A stretch of 64,000 nucleotides of DNA, taken from NCBI RefSeq assembly GCF_905171765.1, contig NC_053392.1, positions 337,931,010-337,995,009 of the forward strand, written 5' to 3'. Made by a program: the position numbers and the translations under genes. The notes under the pieces were generated by a model, which worked only from the letters and a program-made list of their open reading frames with translations, did no database searches and was not told the origin of the DNA. The DNA is from Bufo bufo. Its lineage: Eukaryota; Chordata; Amphibia; Anura; Bufonidae. Of the stretch, positions 45,546 to 56,515 are shown one piece after another; positions within the stretch are counted from its first letter, which is position 1; the number at the start of each line of letters is the position of its first letter.

Positions 45546-47108
45546 CACTGCGTGCAGAATTATTAGGCAAATGAGTATTTTGACCACCTCATCCTCTTTA
45601 TGCATGTTGTCTTACTCCAAGCTGTATAGGCTCGAAAGCCTACTACCAATTAAGCATATTAGGTGATGTGCATCTCTGTAATGAGAAGGGGTGTGGTCTA
45701 ATGACATCAACACCCTATATTAGGTGTGCATAATTATTAGGCAACTTCCTTTCCTTTGGCAAAATGGGTCAAAAGAAGGACTTGACAGGCTCAGAAAAGT
45801 CAAAAATAGTGAGATATCTTGCAGAGGGATGCCGCACTCTTAAAATTGCAAAGCTTCTGAAGCGTGATCATCGAACAATCAAGCGTTTCATTCAAAATAG
45901 TCAACAGGGTCGCAAGAAGCGTGTGGAAAAACCAAGGCGCAAAATAACTGCCCATGAACTGAGAAAAGTCAAGCGTGCAGCTGCCAAGATGCCACTTGCC
46001 ACCAGTTTGGCCATATTTCAGAGCTGCAACATCACTGGAGTGCCCAAAAGCACAAGGTGTGCAATACTCAGAGACATGGCCAAGGTAAGAAAGGCTGAAA
46101 GGCGACCACCACTGAACAAGACACACAAGCTGAAACGTCAAGACTGGGCCAAGAAATATCTCAAGACTGATTTTTCTAAGGTTTTATGGACTGATGAAAT
46201 GAGAGTGAGTCTTGATGGGCCAGATGGATGGGCCCGTGGCTGGATTGGTAAAGGGCAGAGAGCTCCAGTCCGACTCAGACGCCAGCAAGGTGGAGGTGGA
46301 GTACTGGTTTGGGCTGGTATCATCAAAGATGAGCTTGTGGGGCCTTTTCGGGTTGAGGATGGAGTCAAGCTCAACTCCCAGTCCTACTGCCAGTTTCTGG
46401 AAGACACCTTCTTCAAGCAGTGGTACAGGAAGAAGTCTGCATCCTTCAAGAAAAACATGATTTTCATGCAGGACAATACTCCATCACACGCGTCCAAGTA
46501 CTCCACAGCGTGGCTGGCAAGAAAGGGTATAAAAGAAGAAAATCTAATGACATGGCCTCCTTGTTCACCTGATCTGAACTCCATTGAGAACCTGTGGTCC
46601 ATCATCAAATGTGAGATTTACAAGGAGGGAAAACAGTACACCTCTCTGAACAGTGTCTGGGAGGCTGTGGTTGCTGCTGCACGCAATGTTGATGGTGAAC
46701 AGATCAAAACACTGACAGAATCCATGGATGGCAGGCTTTTGAGTGGCCTTGCAAAGAAAGGTGGCTATATTGGTCACTGATTTGTTTTTGTTTTGTTTTT
46801 GAATGTCAGAAATGTATATTTGTGAATGTTGAGATGTTATATTGGTTTCACTGGTAAAAATAAATAATTGAAATGGGTATATATTTGTTTTTTGTTAAGT
46901 TGCCTAATAATTATGCACAGTAATAGTCACCTGCACACACAGATATCCCCCTAAAATAGCTAAAACTAAAAACAAACTGAAAACTACTTCCAAAAATATT
47001 CAGCTTTGATATTAATGAGTTTTTTGGGTTCATTGAGAACATGGTTGTTGTTCAATAATAAAATTAATCCTCAAAAATACAACTTGCCTAATAATTCTGC
47101 ACTCCCTG
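45546..47108 (+). mobile_element. Tc1/mariner transposon with intact transposase
   Basis: 1,563 bp, with TA on both sides. The outer ends carry GTGCAGAATTATTAGGCAA and its reverse complement. Inner copies (GTGCATAATTATTAGGCAA at 45,726-45,744 and its complement at 46,899-46,919) give an inverted-repeat/direct-repeat layout with about 190-200 bp between the repeats at each end. It interrupts the 355-bp-unit repeat, which continues on both sides. Confidence 0.95.
45764..46780 (+). CDS. Tc1-like transposase, DD37E spacing, 338 aa, intact
   Basis: Single open frame from ATG (MGQKKDLTGSEKSKIVRYLA) to TGA. The N-terminus has two helix-turn-helix-like parts (EGCRTLKIAKLLKRDHRTIK and a second near residues 75-105) separated by a basic GRKKRVEKPRRK segment that may serve as nuclear signal or AT-hook-like linker. 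Catalytic residues are Asp in LWTDEM (about 144), Asp in IFMQDNTPSHA (about 236) and Glu in PDLNSIENLW, with 37 residues between the last two rather than the usual 34. The length is normal for Tc1 transposases and there are no stops or frameshifts. It would cut and paste the surrounding element at TA sites. Activity is inferred only from integrity. Confidence 0.95.
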   Translation: MGQKKDLTGSEKSKIVRYLAEGCRTLKIAKLLKRDHRTIKRFIQNSQQGRKKRVEKPRRKITAHELRKVKRAAAKMPLATSLAIFQSCNITGVPKSTRCAILRDMAKVRKAERRPPLNKTHKLKRQDWAKKYLKTDFSKVLWTDEMRVSLDGPDGWARGWIGKGQRAPVRLRRQQGGGGVLVWAGIIKDELVGPFRVEDGVKLNSQSYCQFLEDTFFKQWYRKKSASFKKNMIFMQDNTPSHASKYSTAWLARKGIKEENLMTWPPCSPDLNSIENLWSIIKCEIYKEGKQYTSLNSVWEAVVAAARNVDGEQIKTLTESMDGRLLSGLAKKGGYIGH

Positions 47109-48009
47109 TATATATATTTTTTTTAAAAGCCATTTTCGTCACATTACATCACAAAAATTGCAACAGCAAGTGATCAAAAAGGCGTATGCCCCCCAAAATA
47201 GTACCAGTCAGACCGTCATCTCATCCCGCAAAAAATGAGACCCTACCTATGAGAATCGGTCAAAAAAAAAAAAAAAGCTATGGCTCTCAGACTATGGAGA
47301 CACTAAAATATGATTATTTTTTGCTTCAAAACTGCTATTATTGGGCTAAAGTGAAAAAAATAAAAAAGTATACATATTAGGTATCGCCACGTCCGTAACA
47401 AACAGCTCTATAAAAATATCATATGACCTAACCACTCAGGTGAACACCGTAAAAAAAAAAACTGTGTAAAAAAAAACTATTTTTGTCACTTTACATCACA
47501 AAAATTGAAACAGCAAGTGATAAAAAAGGCGTATGCCCCCCAAAATAGTACCAGTCAGACCATCACCTCACCCTGCAAAAAATGAGACCCTACCTGAGAG
47601 AATAGGTCGAAAAATAAAAAAGCTATGGCTCTCAAACTATGAGACACTAAAATACAGTATCCTTATTTTGGTTTAAAAAATGCTATTATTGTGTAAAACT
47701 TAAATAAATAAGAAAAAGTAGACATATTAGGTATTGCCATGTGCGTTACGCTCTATAAAAAGTCACATGACCTAATCCCTCAGGTAAACGCTGTAAAAAT
47801 AAAAAAATAAAAACGGTGCCAAAACATCAATTTTTTTGTTACCTTGCCTCACAAAAAACGTAATATAGAGCAATAAAAAATCATATGTACCCCAAAATAG
47901 TACCAATAAAACTGGCACCTTATCCCGTAGTTTCCAAAATGTGGTCACTTTTTTGAGTTTCTACTGTAGTGGTGCATCAGGGGGCTTCAAATGGGACATG
48001 GTGTCTAAA

Positions 48010-48700
48010 AACCAGTCTAGCAAAATCTGCCTTCCAAAAACCGTATGGCATTCCTTTCCTTCTGCGCCCTGCCGTGTGCCCGTACAGCGGTTTACGACCA
48101 CATATGGGGTGTTTCTGTAAACTACAGAATCAGAGCCATAAATATTGAGTTTTGTTTGGCTGTTAACCCTTGCTTTGTAACTGGAAAAAAAATATTAAAA
48201 TGGAAAATCTGCCAAAAAAGTGAAATTTTGAAATTGTATCTCTATTTTCCATTAATTCTTGTGGAACACCTAAAGGGTTAACAAAGTTTGTAAAATCAGT
48301 TTTGAATACTTTGAGGGGTGTAGTTTCTAGAATGGAGTCACTTTTTTAGAGTTTCTACTCTAGGGGTGCATCAGGGGGGTTTCAATTGGGACATGGTGTC
48401 AAAAAACCAGTCCAACAAAATCTGCCTTCCAAAAACCGTATGGCATTCCTTTCCTTCTGCGCCCTGCCGTGTGCCCGTACAGCGGTTTACGACCACATAT
48501 GGGGTGTTTCTGTAAACTACAGAATCAGAGCCATAAATATTGAGTTTTGTTTGGCTGTTAACCCTTGCTTTATAACTGGAAAAAAAATATTAAAATGGAA
48601 AATTTGCCAAAAAAGTGACATTTTGAAATTGTATCTCTATTTTCCATTAATTCTTATGAAACACCTAAAGGGTTAACAAAGTTTGTAAAATCAGTTTTGA
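48010..48700. repeat. Direct duplication, about 395-bp period
   Basis: TCTGCCTTCCAAAAACCGTA through GTTAACCCTTGCTTTGTAAC occurs twice with few differences (from about 48,028 and 48,422), within the long repeat. Each unit keeps open a 78-79-codon frame starting MAFLSFCALPCARTAVYDHI. The same frame is open on the minus strand at 34,769-35,005. Confidence 0.85.
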
Positions 48701-49266
48701 ATACCTTGAGGGGTGTAGTTTGTAGAATGGGGTCATTTTTGGCTGGTTTCTATTATGTAAGCCTCACAAAGTGACTTCAGACCTGAACTGGTCCTTGAAA
48801 AGTGGGTTTTTGAAAATTTCTGAAAAATTTCAAGATTTGCTCAGAATCTCAGAATGGCCTGGATAAGTCAAAACGTTTTAAAGTTATCACCACATAAAGT
48901 GACACATGTCAGATTTGCTAAAAATGGCCTGGGCAGGAAGGTGAAAACAGGCCCGGGGTTAAAGGGGTTATCCGAGTGATAAAATAAAAAAAACTTATAA
49001 AACTCATCAGGATATACATATACATTAGTTAAGCTTGCTTTCTTGAAAAAAAATTAAAAACATACTTATACCTTTGCATAGTTCTGTTATTCATGCTTTG
49101 TTTACCTGCTGTAACAACAATGCCTGAGCTCTCCCTCATGATTATTTGTGGGCGTGAATAATCTGACCTTCCCCTCACCCTGCTCTTCACATCTTTATTT
49201 AGCATACAAACACAGTCATATGATCATCTCCTAGCTCACACAGGCAGATCTTCCTGTCGCATTGCA

Positions 49267-49267
49267 C

Positions 49268-49304
<37 letters not shown>
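49267..49304. repeat. (TA)n(CA)n microsatellite
   Basis: About 11 TA units followed by CA units. Confidence 0.9.
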
Positions 49305-49305
<1 letters not shown>

Positions 49306-49639
49306 CAGTATACAGGATAGGAGTATATAGTGTGTGTGTGAATATGAACATATATTTGGAGATATATTTACTTTTAGGTGTCTGGGGGTCATGGAGTAAG
49401 GACGTGAGGAAGAAGGCTCTCCGGGAATCCTGTCAGGATGTCCATCCACCACTATATGCACAGCGGGCTTCCCTAAATATCAGCTTGAGGCTCCTTCACC
49501 TGTCATCCTCAGTCTGGCTCGGTGATTTGTATGTGTGAGTACCAGGACTCCTGCGCTTTAGTACACACGCGGAGAGATAACACAGACACGGCTACTACCA
49601 CAGCGCGGGTAAAAGAGTTACAGCCCGACGATCTGTAGA

Positions 49640-50124
49640 AAAGATCCAGACGTAACAATGTCCGAATCCTAGGCTTTCGGGAAAGGGCAGAAGGATTGGA
49701 TCCGGCGACCTTCATAGAAAAATGGTTCAAGACCACGTTCCCTGAGGCCGCGTTTTCGGCGACATACGCCGTGGAGAGGGCTCACAGAGTCCCGGCAAGA
49801 CCTCCTCTCCCAGTTGCTCCTTCCAGACCCCTGCTAGCCAGACTCCTGAACTGGAAGGATAGGGATCTGCTACTTAACCTGGCCAGATCCGCGCAGGACA
49901 TATCTTACAATAACTCAAGGATTTCACTGTTTCCCGACTTCTCGGCGGAGTTACAGAAAAAGAGATCCATCTTTGTTGCCGTCAAGAGAAAGCTCAGAGA
50001 GATGAATATCCAGTACTCCATGTCGTATCCTGCCCGACTTAGGATTGTGGATGGCGGGAAATTCAAATTTTTCAATGATCCGAGGGAAGCTGACGAATGG
50101 GTAGCCAGCAGACTGGGACACTGA
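49640..50124 (+). pseudogene. L1 ORF1 protein, C-terminal region
   Basis: Open from about 49,640 (NNVRILGFRERAEG) to TGA at 50,124. It covers the RNA-recognition and C-terminal domains of L1 ORF1p: ATYAVERAHRVPARPP, LLNWKDRDLLLNLARSA, RISLFPDFSAELQKKRSIF and QYSMSYPARLRIV. The coiled-coil trimerisation part is gone because of 5' truncation. ORF1p normally binds L1 RNA as a chaperone; this fragment lacks its start and oligomerisation region. Confidence 0.85.
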
Positions 50125-50559
50125 TCCGAATTTTTTTTCTTTTGTATTGTTCGAGACACCCGGACTCTATTTCAACTACCTGATCCAAGCCGACTTGAGG
50201 AGGACGCTTACCTGTTTAAAGATGGACTCCGCTTGCAGATGCGTATCCTGGGTATCGTATGAATCCCATGGTCATTTATCCGAGACATGCGGAGTAATCA
50301 GTTATTTGTAATGTTTCTATGCTGCATTTGCACTAGTTGATATATGGTTGTTTAATAGCACATGGCACCGGGACTCACCCGGCGAATACCTGCACTGGGA
50401 TAACATCTAAATACACAGTGCAGGTCCCCGAGTATATGGCCATGATTGAAGCAGGCCTTGAGTCTGTTCAGTATGTTTATGTAATGTTTGTAACGTTAAG
50501 TATTCCTATATATGTATGTTTGCTATGGTGGTACTTTAATATTTCCTGGAAAGGGATGG

Positions 50560-52247
50560 CGCAGATCTAGTAAGGGTTGCAAAGATTCCCTGGGTGGCAG
50601 GGAGGACCGTGTCGACTTATATGCCGACGACCTGATCCTTTTTATGGATAGGGCGGATCATTCGCTGCCCAGAGCGATTGAACTAATTGAAACCTTCGGC
50701 CGCTTTTCTGGACTGCATATCAACTGGTCCAAGTCGGCTCTGATGCCCCTTAACCTGCAGGTTGGCCTACGACATACTGTAATCTCCCAGTGGTAGACCG
50801 GTTTAAATACCTAGGAATCATAATAACCCGAGACCCTCCCTTAGCATATACTTTGAACACTGAGCCTCTAGCCTCTACATTTCCTAAGAAATTTGCGGCA
50901 TGGCAATCCCTCCCCATCTCAATGATGGGTCGTCTGAACCTCATAAAGATGGTTCTCCTGCCTAAGGCTCTGTATGTACTGGAGCATGCTAGCACGACCG
51001 TCCCGAGACGGTTCTTTGACCACCTCCACTCCATGATGTCGACCTTCATTTGGGGAAAGGCTAGAAGGAAATTGGCGCTCCGTACTTTACAGAGGCCCAA
51101 ACTACAGGGGGGCACTCCCGGACTTATTCCTGTATTTCCTAGCGGGTCAGTTACGTTACCTCACGACCTGGGTATCCTCGCAATCTCTCCCCAATGCAGA
51201 ATTTTATCTGCAGTATTTTCTGCAGATCCATTCCTTACGGCCAGTACTGGAATATATTAGTCTGTTCCATGGACGGGCCCTTCTATTACATAGATTGGCT
51301 CACCAGGTATGGGAAGCAGCTAAGCTCAAGTCCTATAAAGACCTGTCAGACGCAATACCCCTGTGGGAGTACCCTATGTTTCGGCATTGGAGTCGACATG
51401 ATGGAGCTGCATTGTGGAAGGAACATGGGGTACAGACCCTAGGTGACTTATATGAGGAAGGATCTATGAGGTCCTTTTCTCAACTTCAAGGAAAATTTGA
51501 GATTCCGAGACATATGTTCTTCAGATACCTCCAGATTAGACATGCCCTCTCTGTACAGTTTGGTAGGGGTACCAGAAAGATTTCCAATTATCCATTAATT
51601 GGAGTGCTGTCCAAACAGGGCCCTAGAGGCCTCATATCGGCTATCTATACATACCTCATAAATGCTAAAATGAACATATCCCCTCTGATTGCAGAAGACA
51701 AATGGAGGGAATGTATCCCTTCCCTCTCAGAGACAGAATGGGCTGAGGCCCTCGCAGCTCCTACAAGAGTTTCTCCCTCAGTTAATAACAAGATGGTACA
51801 GCTGCATATTCTTCACAGGAGTTACCTTACCCCTAACAGGTTATTCAGAATGGGTAGAATGGAGAATAGTAACTGCCTCAGATGTCACCAGGCCAATGCC
51901 AACTTCTGGCACATGATTTGGGAATGTAGACATATACAAAGATTTTGGCGAGATGTGACATCATTCCTGTCAGATCTTGTGCCAGGAACTGTCTTTGTCC
52001 CAAGACATGTTTGCTGGGAATTGTAGACGACGAGCAGTGGTCTCATCACCATAGGATATTTTTGGAGGAAACCTTATTCCTTGCTAGGAAGTCAATAGCG
52101 CTTAGATGGATGGCCGATAGGAGGCCTAATCTAAACCAATGGAAACAGATAGTAAACCAGATCATACCGCTGGAAAAAGTAGTATACATACATAAGGGGG
52201 TGCCCTCAGAAATTTCAGAAAGTGGGGGAGTGGTGTACGTCCACTAA
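50560..52247 (+). pseudogene. L1 ORF2 C-terminal half with frameshifts
   Basis: Begins abruptly in the RT palm with LYADDLILF (YADD), then GRFSGLHINWSKSALMPLN, FKYLGIIITRDPPLAY and MMGRLNLIKMVLLPKALYVL. The C-terminal zinc-binding pattern is CLRCHQANANFWHMIWEC (CX2C...H...C). Frameshifts lie near 50,780, 51,110-51,290 and 51,990, and the last frame ends at 52,247. The upstream endonuclease and RT fingers are absent, so a deletion joins the inter-ORF region to mid-RT. Confidence 0.85.
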
Positions 52248-53100
52248 TACGTTAAATACTTGCTGATGCCCCATATATGTATGCCTTGAATGGAGATATG
52301 GAATACTATTGTAACCACTTAAGAAAGGGCCCCTGAGATGCCACGTGTAATGATGATCGGGAAATGTTCTAATACTTGGCAGAGACCCTGCTGCGCACAG
52401 GGAAAAACCATTAAGAACCATGTACCACGTGTTGTTTTCTTTTTGTTTTATGTCGTTATGTGTTTTGATTTTTCTTTCTCATTTGCTGATGTGACATAAG
52501 TCATGTACTTTACTATTGCACCATTATACTCCAATAAAACGAGTTTAAAAAAAAAAGAGTTACAGCCTGAACAGACTCCCTTAGGGCATGAGGTCCCCTC
52601 AGAAATAGCTCTATTCGTGCTCCATTGCGGGCATACACTGAGGTTGGGGTGGCGCTATGCAGGGAGGTGGAAGCGTAAGCATAGTGGAGTAAGAAGCTGG
52701 CGGCCATCTTCTGTACTTTTGGGGGCCTTTTGGGTCCGACCATCCAAGCAGTATCTGACAGGACTGCTGTTGTTTTGACATGACTGCCGGCACTAGTAGG
52801 AATCGCGCATACGCGATCCTTCACAGGAGCCTGGCCGGCAGCAAGGTGCAGAGAGAGGGGGGTGGGCATACAGGCTCTGACATCTCGTGTACAGAGCAGG
52901 GCCACTCCCTCAGGCTGGGATAAGTCTGTACACAAAACGTCACCACAGGAGCCTGGCGGATGACATCGGTGGTCACTTGACCCGCAGCAGCGCTGAAGAA
53001 ACCTGATGATATCGCTGAAAACACTACATTACAAAAGTATAATGTGGTATGTTATAAGGCACATTGTAAGAAATATTTATAACTCAGATAACTCCTTTAA

Positions 53101-53172
53101 GGGGTTGCCTTATCTCAATGGGGGCATATCCCAGTGATATACACCCATTGTCTGAGATGAGACAACCCCTTT
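53101..53172. repeat. Minimal 72-bp foldback
   Basis: GGGGTTGCCTTATCTCAATG and CATTGTCTGAGATGAGACAA with CCCCTT form a hairpin starting directly at the TTAA of the neighbouring repeat. Confidence 0.7.
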
Positions 53173-53378
53173 CGCTCCCTGCACCCTGCCGATTATCTGC
53201 TTAGGTACCTGGTTACTTGTACTTAAAAAACAAATTCTCATTCAAAAGTTTTATTTATTTTAAGATAATAAATAGATACAAAATGGAAAAAGAGTAAATA
53301 ACTGTAATAAAAGCATCCAACAGAATTGATTGGAATGAATCAATATAGCATTCAGCATGGAGAGAAAGGTACTCCCAA

Positions 53379-53873
53379 TAAGGGCTGAAACGATTACTTG
53401 ATTGAATCGAGTAATTCGACACGAAAAAAATCCTCGATGCTAATTTTTTGTTTGTGTCATGTGACCACGGAGCGTGAGTGAAGCGCTTGCTTGCTCATAT
53501 TGCTCGTATTACTCACCTCTCTGTGATCACCCGCTGGCCCGCACCATGCTGCACTTTCCTCCTGACACCTCGTCAGGACATAGAGCACGTAAGCGTGCAC
53601 TATGACCTGACGCTGTGCGACGTCAGGACGACAGCGCAGTGCGCGGAGAAGATGGACAAGCTGTGGAGCGACGCCCCTACAGGCGAGGTAAGTATTTTAT
53701 TTCACTGGCGCTAGGGACATGGCTAGGAGGGGCAGCTGGTGGCAAATGAGGACGCAGCTAATGGCACTGGAGGGGCAGCTGATGGCACTAGGGGGGAGCC
53801 TGATGGAATGGGGGAATTGTTGGATTAATCGATAGAATACTCAATTACAAAAATAGTCAATAGCTGCAGCCCT
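53379..53873. repeat. hAT-like MITE with 8-bp duplication
   Basis: Flanked by ACTCCCAA on both sides (53,371-53,378 and 53,874-53,881). The ends TAAGGGCTGAAACGATTA and TCAATAGCTGCAGCCCT are inverted and typical of hAT ends (AGGGCTGCA). The 78-codon ORF inside (53,478-53,714) has no recognised domain. Confidence 0.9.
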
Positions 53874-54159
53874 ACTCCCAATGTACGCCTTATTTTGGTC
53901 ACATGTGAACGTAACTTTACTTGACATAATAGAGATATGTGTGCACATTATTACAGCACATGGTGACATTAATATAATAGCAGTATTATTTTGGCCATAA
54001 GAATACTGAAATCGATTGGCAGGAAGCCAGTTGTTGGAACAGGAGGAAGTAAAAGAAAAGTCGCCGACATGTGTTCTCTATAGCCTTCCTAGCAGCATTT
54101 CTAATGACTTATTACAGCAGCAGCCAAGACATAGCCGTGTCTTAGGAGCAGAGCATTTT

Positions 54160-54273
54160 TTTTAACAACCAACTTTATTAACACAACAGCAGCCGACAAT
54201 CAGCTTCCGGGTGGAGGTCCTCCCGTCACGCCTTGCGCCGGCGAACACTGGATGACGACTTTCCGTCGGTAAC
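54160..54273 (+). promoter_or_regulatory. cdc40: Putative core promoter and 5' UTR of cdc40
   Basis: This is a GC-richer stretch (GGTCCTCCCGTCACGCCTTG, CGCCGGCGAACACTGG) directly before the start codon, without a TATA box. The transcription start cannot be placed from sequence alone. Confidence 0.5.
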
Positions 54274-54423
54274 ATGGCGGCTGGAGCATCCCTGGTGTCT
54301 TATAGCAGTGGGTCTGAGGGTGAAAGTGAAGAGGCCGAGCAAGCGACCACCCATTTACAGCCTTTACCCCCCAGTTCTGGAAGCATCTGTGCGGTGAACT
54401 CGGCGCCTGAGGTGGCAGTGAAG
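54274..54423 (+). CDS. cdc40: First coding exon of cdc40 (PRP17 pre-mRNA splicing factor)
   Basis: ATG in a good context (GTAACATGGCG) opens 50 codons ending in AAG at a consensus donor GTGAGA. The peptide starts MAAGASLVSYSSGSEGESEE, a Ser/Glu/Gly-rich acidic start, and ends VNSAPEVAVK. Vertebrate CDC40 has the same layout: a short acidic Ser-rich start leading into SAPEVAVK. The full protein has seven WD repeats and acts in the second catalytic step of splicing, none of which is encoded here. No second exon was recognised in the following 9.6 kb. I am fairly sure of the exon and moderately sure of the gene name. Confidence 0.75.
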
Positions 54424-54877
54424 GTGAGATATTACGTCCCTTAACCCTTTCACGTCCCAGCTGCTCTAGAAATGGTATATGCGGTCATTGCTGTCTCTTC
54501 CCTCATGCTGCTAGGAGATATCTAAGAACCAACTGAGGAGCCTCGGAGATGGTAGGTCAGGGCTAATGGTGTGGGACTACATGTGCCAGCACACCCACTG
54601 CAGTGGGCAGAACAGAGGAAGATGACTAGATAATTGGTCCCCTGCTTGCTTCGTGGACATTTTGTGCAGTGGTGCATACATGCTTTATGGATGCAAGTGA
54701 CTTTTCAACCTGCTTATCTGAAGGGGTGCAAAGAGTTGGACCCCCACTGGTCTGATACTGGTGACCATCCATATAACGAAGTGCCAATACCCCTTTAAAA
54801 GAGTTGTCCCATTCCAGTGACGTATCCCCCTAGCCACGGTGAGGCTCGCAGATTATGGGAATAGTGCACACTAACTA

Positions 54878-55294
54878 GGCTACTTTCACACTAGCGTTTC
54901 TTTTTACGGTATTGAGTTCCGTCATAGGGTCTCAATACTGGGGAAAAAACGCTTCCATTTTGTCCCCCATTCATTGACATAACGTAACTAAACAGAACGG
55001 AATTCTCCAAAATGCGTTCCGTTCCCATACCGGAGAGCTTTCCGTCCTGGGATGCAGAGCAAAACGAACCACAATGCAAGTCAATGGAGGACGGATCTGT
55101 TTTCTCCGACACAATAGAAAACGGATCCCTCCCCCATTGACTTTCAATGGAGTTTGACGGATCCGTCTTGGGTATGTTACAGATAATACAACCATCTGCA
55201 TCAGTTCTGAACGGATCCGGTTGTGTTATCAGTAACGGAAGCGTTTTTGCTGAACCCCGCCGGATCCAGGAAAAATGCTAGTATGAAAGTAGCC
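54878..55294. repeat. MITE with GGCTACTTTCACACTAGCG ends
   Basis: The ends GGCTACTTTCACACTAGCG and TGCTAGTATGAAAGTAGCC are inverted. The interior has GGATCCGT-type palindromes and CAATGCAAGTCAATGG. Harbinger-like by resemblance; no clean duplication was seen. Confidence 0.75.
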
Positions 55295-56299
55295 TCAGAT
55301 AGACAGGGGCAGTGCATATCCGTGACCTCCATTCACATGAGGGGTACAGGACTCACAGTTTACATCTGTCAGATTCGGATGGTACAGTAGAGGGCTCGTA
55401 CACCTCTGTAGAACCTGCATTTATAGCTCTGTACTAAATGGAGCAGTAATATGGTTGTTTGCATGGGCTCAGAGGGTGATCATTAGGTGTAAAGTTCCCT
55501 AAAAAAAAACTACAGGGCTGTAACTGCCTTTGTAGCACATTAATCCTTTCGCTGCCAAAGACCTGTATTATACATCCTTGTGGGGTAGCACTTTAGTAGC
55601 TAAGGACTAGGAGATGTGCTAGACATGAGGTTATACAGCGCTCAGATGCTTTACTGGTGCACGGGTATGGTCCTACTCCGAACCTCGTATTTCAATAACA
55701 CTTGGCACTCAGATGCAGTGAAATATGGTTATTTATTACAGCCGTCCACAGAACAAGTGGACCTTCTTCAGGCGCAGATTGCAGCAGCAGGAAAGACCTA
55801 AAGTGGGAGAGTGCAGCCAGGTAGCATGGTGTACTGCAGGAGAAAGTGCTGCATCTCATTTTTTATGTATATTACCATTATAAGGGTTTTCTGAGTTATG
55901 TAAAAAAATTAATTTTATAAATAAAAAAACTGTCCCTCTGCAAAGGGAATGAATAAAAGCTGCAGTGAGTGGAATGTCTGACTGCTGGGATACTCAGCAG
56001 CATGTTATATGTGTAGGACTACAAGTCCCAGCTGTACAATGACACTGCTGATACACACAGGATCTTCCCCCTACCTGTTCTTGTCCAGTGGTCTGCAGAA
56101 CTCTTCCAGTCTGTCAGCTCTGTGTTTGTAGGGTAAGAAGGGAAAATCCTGTGCCCAGCATTTGTCTCTTCACTGCATGGAGAAGAGGAGGCCCTGCAGC
56201 TGCTCAGCTGAGCCTCCAGCCCTGAGTCTGTGGTGCTGATGGTAGAATGGGTTAAACTTTGCAAAGAATCAAGTGAATCCAATAGAAAACCACTGACTT
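55295..56299. other. Intronic interval with no recognised gene
   Basis: Short ORFs only, for example 61 codons at 55,616 without a recognised domain. Nothing further is supported. Confidence 0.45.
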
Positions 56300-56515
56300 G
56301 CATTGTGTGTAATGCTGGATCCGTTTTGCTCTGCATCCCATGCCGGACAGTAAAACGCTACTTGCAGCAGTTTTGTGTCCAGTATGGGAATGCAGAATGC
56401 ATTCTGGTGTGATCCTTTCTGTTTGGGGACAAAACAGAACAATTTTTCTCCAGTATTGAGGTCCTCTGCCGGATCTCAATACTGGAAAAGTAAAACGCAG
56501 ATGTGAAACAGGTCT
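56300..56515. repeat. MITE fragment related to 54,878-55,294, opposite orientation
   Basis: GGATCCGTTTTGCTCTGCAT, GGGGACAAAACAGAA and CTCAATACTGGAAAAGTAAA match parts of the element at 54,878 in reverse complement. The ends are eroded. Confidence 0.55.

Larger units (their letters stand above)
45368..48962. mobile_element. Inverted copy of the 355-bp-unit repeat, split by a Tc1 element
   Basis: This is the reverse complement of the repeat at 34,324. Landmarks are CTATGGAGACACTAAAATAT, GGTATCGCCACGTCCGTAAC and AAGTTATCACCACATAAAGT, ending GGGGTTAA at 48,962. It resumes after the transposon at 47,109. The inner end is truncated at the junction with copy 3. Confidence 0.75.
49626..52552 (+). 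mobile_element. L1-type LINE, 5' truncated and internally deleted
   Basis: Bounded by a 15-bp target duplication AAAAGAGTTACAGCC (49,611-49,625 and 52,553-52,567). It ends with AATAAAACGAGTTT and an A run, as expected for target-primed reverse transcription. It contains the end of ORF1 and the second half of ORF2; the endonuclease and RT fingers of ORF2 are missing. Confidence 0.9.
48959..53100. mobile_element. TTAA-bounded repeat, split by an L1 insertion
   Basis: TTAAAGGGGTTATCCGAGTG at the left and the reverse complement of TTAAAGGAGTTATCTGAGTT at the right form an imperfect inverted pair of about 24 bp. The L1 element and its target duplication occupy 49,611-52,567. The remaining 1.2 kb has no recognised ORF. 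Confidence 0.6.

Noticed and set aside
53478..53714. 78-codon ORF with CpG-rich start
   Set aside because: It lies wholly inside a hAT MITE with 8-bp duplications and has no domain.
1..54000. WASF1 exons on the minus strand, expected next to cdc40
   Set aside because: No matching peptide was recognised, and an unseen neighbour cannot be annotated.
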